From positions 1 through 8,828 of the forward strand of contig JAUVON010000095.1 in NCBI GenBank assembly GCA_030599175.1: DNA of 8,828 nucleotides. Reading direction: 5' to 3'. Positions 5,828 through 8,828 of this stretch are shown piece by piece; the stretch's first letter is position 1; the number at the start of each line of letters is the position of its first letter. The notes beneath the pieces are model-generated. The model was not told the origin of the DNA and ran no database searches. It worked only from the letters and a program-made list of their open reading frames with translations. Position numbers and translations under genes: made by a program. Source of the stretch: Desulfobulbaceae bacterium (GTDB taxonomy: Bacteria; Desulfobacterota; Desulfobulbia; Desulfobulbales; Desulfocapsaceae).

Positions 5828-6811
5828 ATGAAAGCAGTTGTTAATGAACATTATGGATCGCCGGACAACCTAGAGATTCGCGAAATCCCTACGCCTGAAC
5901 CACAGGCTGGCGAAATCCTGGTCAGAGTCCATGCAACAACGGTAGGCCGAACGGATAGCTGCGCCCTTCGGGCACATCCGTTTTTTGTGCGACCGGTCAC
6001 AGGGCTGCTACGCCCTAAACGAACCGTGCTCGGCCTCGACTTCGCCGGAACGGTCGAGGTGGTCGGAAAAGGTGTTGTGAAGTTCGAGCAGGGGGACCGC
6101 GTTTTCGGCTTGACACCGGGCGGTTACGGTGCGCACGCAGAGTACGTTTGCCTGTCCGCAGACGGTGTAGTCACCGTCATGCCGCCTGCCAAGCGATTTC
6201 ACGAGGTCGTAGTATGCGAGGGTGCCTGGTATGCCAACACTTACCTTAAAAAGTTTAATCTTAGACCTGGCCACAAAATCCTGATTTACGGCGCATCCGG
6301 AGCTATCGGCACCTCGGCCGTACAGTTCTCAAAAATCTATGGAGCCAACGTGACCGCAATCGTGTCGACGCCGCATCTTGACCTCGCGAGACACTTAGGA
6401 GCAGATCGCGTTGTCGACTACACTGCTGAAGACTTTACAAAGATTGGGGATTCCTTCGATTTCGTCCTCGACGCTGTCGGGAAAACGTCATACTTTCGAT
6501 GTCGACCGCTCCTGAAACGGGAAGGCGTGTTTGCTGCGACAGATCTTGGGCCTTGGTGGCAAAATGTCATCTTGGCAATCTGGTCGACACTCACCGGCAA
6601 GGAGCGGGTTGTGTTTCCCACCCCGCGCCACGACCCATCATTTCTCGAATTTCTAAAAGAGCGCATCCAGGCAGGTGAGTTCCGCGCAGTCATTGATAGA
6701 GAGTATCCCCTGCGGAACATCGCTGATGCCTATCGCTATGTGGAGACAGAGCAAAAGGCTGGAATCGTCGTTATCAAAGTCGTGCCAGAGGACTTTTCGC
6801 CCGAAACTTAG
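5828..6811 (+). CDS. Zinc-less MDR oxidoreductase, second copy
   Basis: A 327-residue paralogue of the preceding gene, with the same order: YGSPDNLEI (9-17), GLDFAGTVEVVG (69-80), QGDRVFG (88-94), nucleotide loop YGASGAIGTSAVQFSK (154-169), and LGADRVVDYTAEDFT (190-204). At the end of the second Rossmann strand it has Ser/Thr (VSTPH, 179-183) where the first copy has Asp, which is compatible with NADPH. The two proteins are clearly diverged, so this is not a recent duplication. Base composition is higher in G+C (39 of 60 at 6001-6060, against 25 of 60 at 5401-5460 in the first copy), hinting at a different origin. There is no strong Shine-Dalgarno site; the start follows the conserved MKA(V/I)V beginning. 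The close spacing suggests a shared transcript. Confidence 0.85.
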   Translation: MKAVVNEHYGSPDNLEIREIPTPEPQAGEILVRVHATTVGRTDSCALRAHPFFVRPVTGLLRPKRTVLGLDFAGTVEVVGKGVVKFEQGDRVFGLTPGGYGAHAEYVCLSADGVVTVMPPAKRFHEVVVCEGAWYANTYLKKFNLRPGHKILIYGASGAIGTSAVQFSKIYGANVTAIVSTPHLDLARHLGADRVVDYTAEDFTKIGDSFDFVLDAVGKTSYFRCRPLLKREGVFAATDLGPWWQNVILAIWSTLTGKERVVFPTPRHDPSFLEFLKERIQAGEFRAVIDREYPLRNIADAYRYVETEQKAGIVVIKVVPEDFSPET

Positions 6812-6960
6812 CCAGGTGATGCATATATCCTATTGTGCACATCAGCTTGAAGATCCTAAAATGCTGGCCTTTGACCAAAAGCAGACATACCGAAGCGTGT
6901 TCTTGGCTCAGCATAACAACCGAACCCGGGAGATCCTGCAATTTCCCATCCTGTCGAACT

Positions 6961-6979
6961 GAAGGAGACCATGATATGA
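6961..6979 (+). promoter_or_regulatory. Ribosome binding site and overlapping minimal frame at the cytochrome start
   Basis: AAGGAG (6962-6967) is 8 nt from the ATG at 6976 and only 3 nt from another ATG at 6971. The 6971 ATG reads ATG-ATA-TGA, a two-codon frame whose stop overlaps the real start. The spacing and the open frame favour 6976. An in-frame extension back to 6835 would put 47 residues without family character before the first helix. The gap 6812-6960 has no promoter I would defend. Confidence 0.75.
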
Positions 6980-8430
6980 TAAAATTTACTGAGGCCGCGT
7001 CTGTTTTTCTCAAAGGTTTCAGGCGTAATAAAGTTTCCCTGACGGGAATGATCATAATCAGCATCACCTTTCCTCTTCTCATTGTCTGTGCCCTCCTTGA
7101 TGTTCTGGAAGTTATTCACAGCCCTCTTTTCGGTGCCTGGATTTATGGTATCCTCACCCCGCTCTTTATCCTGGGACATGGTATCTTCTTCATAGGTTTC
7201 TTTTTTGTCGGATCCGGTCCGGACAAAGAATCTCCATGCAGCTACGGGTATATTAAAAATCACTTTTCACATGTTTCTGAGAGAACCAACTTTGGTAAAC
7301 TTATCCTTCTGGCCTCATTTCTTGCCATCGGCAACTTTATTGTACTGGTTTTGGTAGGGTACACCGGGCACCATTACAGTGAAACACCGCGGTTTTGCGG
7401 TACACTGTGTCACTCTTCCATGAGTCCTGAATCCAGGGCTCACGAAATTTCTCCACACTCACGGGTTGCTTGTGTCGACTGCCATGTCGGATCAGGCATG
7501 AAAAACTTCATCTCCTCGAAGATTGCCGGCATACGGCAGGTTGTAGCGGTTACCGTCGGATCATACAGTCGACCGATACGAATGCCCACCCACGGTTTAC
7601 GGCCTGCCAAACAAACCTGTGAAGAATGTCACCGGCCCGAACTGTTTCATGGTGACAAACTCAAGATAATAGACAGATATGAAAAGGACGAAAAGAACAC
7701 TCATCTGCAGACCGCTCTCCTTATGAAAGTAGGCTCCGGAGGACAGGGTACCGGTGCGCGTGGTATTCACTGGCATGTGTCCAATAAAGACAAAATCATG
7801 TACACTTATGAGGATGATTTTCGCGAGCTTATCTCCGAGGTTCACCTGTTTAAAGCCGATGGCAGTGAGATCATATTTAAAAATCCTGAAGTTAAAGCTG
7901 AAAACCACTCAAGATCTCCGGAACATCGGAGTAAGGAGATGGATTGTGTTGACTGTCATAATCGCCCGGCCCACATCTATCTCTCTCCCGAGGAGGCAAT
8001 GGACCAAAGGATTTCCAATGGTATGATTTCCTCAGAACTTCCTTTTATCAAAAAGAAAGGCATGGAACTGATCACAGCGGCCTACCCTTCAAAGGAGCAG
8101 GCTTTGCAGGTGATAGCAACTGCTCTGCCTGCTTGGTATACAAAACACTATCCTGAACTGGCCGGGGGAAAAGGTGCTCATATAATCCAAGCGGCAGCAT
8201 CGTTACAGGAGGCCTATCGTGAAAACATCTTTCCAGATATGAAGATTGGCTGGAACACCTACTCAAGCAACTTGGGGCACCATGATGACGGAGGTTGCTT
8301 CCGTTGCCATAACGATACATTTGAAGCAGCTGACGGATCAAGCATTCCACAAGACTGTGAAACCTGTCATATTCTGCTGGCCGAAGATGAGTCGGAGCCG
8401 GAAATTATCCGTACCTTGCAGGGTGAGTAA
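6976..8430 (+). CDS. Six-heme inner-membrane cytochrome c, NapC/NirT type (ImcH-like architecture)
   Basis: A predicted 484-residue quinol-oxidising cytochrome anchored in the inner membrane. A basic N-terminus (KGFRRNK, 13-19) suggests it faces the cytoplasm. Three hydrophobic helices follow at about 23-45, 54-79 and 108-129, placing the heme domain in the periplasm. Heme sites are C141-GTL-C145-H (CX3CH), then CXXCH at 166, 215, 324, 441 and 461: four in NapC/NrfH-like order plus two C-terminal ones, with a long insert between hemes 3 and 4. M149 after heme 1 may be the distal ligand, as Met is in NrfH. Three helices, a NapC/NirT domain and extra hemes resemble ImcH, the Geobacter inner-membrane cytochrome of metal respiration, though ImcH has about 515 residues and seven hemes. 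The electron partner is not in the window. Family certain; role inferred. Confidence 0.88.
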   Translation: MIKFTEAASVFLKGFRRNKVSLTGMIIISITFPLLIVCALLDVLEVIHSPLFGAWIYGILTPLFILGHGIFFIGFFFVGSGPDKESPCSYGYIKNHFSHVSERTNFGKLILLASFLAIGNFIVLVLVGYTGHHYSETPRFCGTLCHSSMSPESRAHEISPHSRVACVDCHVGSGMKNFISSKIAGIRQVVAVTVGSYSRPIRMPTHGLRPAKQTCEECHRPELFHGDKLKIIDRYEKDEKNTHLQTALLMKVGSGGQGTGARGIHWHVSNKDKIMYTYEDDFRELISEVHLFKADGSEIIFKNPEVKAENHSRSPEHRSKEMDCVDCHNRPAHIYLSPEEAMDQRISNGMISSELPFIKKKGMELITAAYPSKEQALQVIATALPAWYTKHYPELAGGKGAHIIQAAASLQEAYRENIFPDMKIGWNTYSSNLGHHDDGGCFRCHNDTFEAADGSSIPQDCETCHILLAEDESEPEIIRTLQGE

Positions 8431-8468
8431 AAATGTTTTCTGTCACATCGGATCAACTTTTTCAATCT

Positions 8469-8497
8469 AACCTCTATTCGGCGAGCCGGGGTTTTTT
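8469..8497 (+). terminator. Probable intrinsic terminator after the cytochrome gene
   Basis: AACCTC (8469-8474) can pair with GGGGTT (8488-8493) around an inner GGC-GA-GCC stem (8480-8487), leaving a 5-nt bulge, and a T6 run spans 8492-8497. It lies 39 nt past the stop. The G-rich arm can also pair downstream: GAGC-GGGG (8483-8491) with CCCC-GCTC (8501-8509), one mismatch, so two structures compete. Confidence 0.5.
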
Positions 8498-8509
8498 CTC
8501 CCCCAGCTC

Positions 8510-8828
8510 ACAGACTATCCCACCAACGGGTTCGCATAGGCCGTTCGTTAAGATTGCCATATCGAATGTACTATGATTTGACTCAACCCCAAACGAAACA
8601 CTACTACTGTAAATGAAATTAAGAAGTTATCCCAAAAATCTAGCAACATAAAAAGGTGCTCTTGACTATTGGAAAATCAAAGTTTTCCCGAATAGCCTGA
8701 CAGAAAAAAGCATTTTGAAATCATAAATGTTTCCAGAAAATTTCGGAGTTGGTCTGGAATTTTTCTTGAGAGTTGGTGTCCATTTATTTTGGCTCACTTC
8801 AGTTGTGAGTGGCTGCCGATTAAGAGAA
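8510..8828. other. Right-hand intergenic stretch, no gene seen
   Basis: No open frame with a ribosome site or recognisable family lies on either strand. The stretch is AT-rich. Two inverted repeats are visible: TTCCAGA (8731-8737) with TCTGGAA (8753-8759), and CTCAC (8793-8797) with GTGAG (8805-8809). The first overlaps a possible third copy of the porin-flanking repeat. Two TTGACT hexamers (8578, 8662) lack a matching -10. Confidence 0.5.

Noticed and set aside
6835..6975. Upstream in-frame start for the cytochrome
   Set aside because: It has no ribosome site, and the 47 extra residues precede the first membrane helix without family character; AAGGAG fits 6976.
8578..8667. TTGACT hexamers at 8578 and 8662 as promoters
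   Set aside because: No acceptable -10 lies 16-18 bp downstream of either, and no gene follows within the window.
1..8828. CRISPR array, tRNA, rRNA, transposase or phage attachment site
   Set aside because: No evenly spaced identical repeats, tRNA-like cloverleaf, rRNA segment or transposase motif was seen. The 56-bp repeats are degenerate pairs, not an array.

Overview
The window looks like chromosome of a Gram-negative anaerobe. An inner-membrane multiheme cytochrome c of the NapC/NirT type and a signal-peptide-bearing outer-membrane barrel ending in Phe imply two membranes and respiratory electron transfer. The CX3CH first heme, the three N-terminal membrane helices and the moderate G+C recall Desulfobacterota (Desulfuromonadales/Desulfobulbales-like). 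This assignment is inference; no marker gene is present.

Layout. 1-681 holds no convincing gene. It contains a degenerate repeat unit (about 108-289), a hairpin, a sigma70-like promoter (437-465) and a roughly 210-nt leader. 682-1959 is an alginate-export-like porin. 1960-2346 is intergenic: it carries a second diverged copy of the same repeat (about 2060-2263) and, just before the next gene, two short palindromes that could be operators. 2347-6811 is a same-strand run of five enzymes: an LCM/TIGR00027-type SAM methyltransferase, an MBL-fold hydrolase, an FMN-reductase-family flavoprotein with an iron-sulfur-like cysteine motif, and two adjacent zinc-less MDR oxidoreductases. 6976-8430 is a six-heme, three-helix NapC/NirT-type cytochrome, followed by a probable intrinsic terminator. 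8510-8828 shows no gene, only inverted repeats and perhaps the start of a third repeat copy.

How the parts might work together. The methyltransferase/MBL pair (25 nt apart) and the MDR pair (22 nt apart) are the tightest units; the other gaps are 93-164 nt, so one operon is plausible but not proven. The cluster combines three predicted flavin- or NAD(P)H-dependent redox enzymes with a quinol-oxidising cytochrome. A system that reduces or detoxifies small organic or quinone-like compounds fits, but the substrate cannot be read from sequence.

The least ordinary signals are the ~56-bp-period repeat pairs on both sides of the porin, the CX3CH heme site, the H-x-D-x-D-H variant in the MBL protein, and the twin palindromes before the methyltransferase. 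All coding genes are on the + strand.
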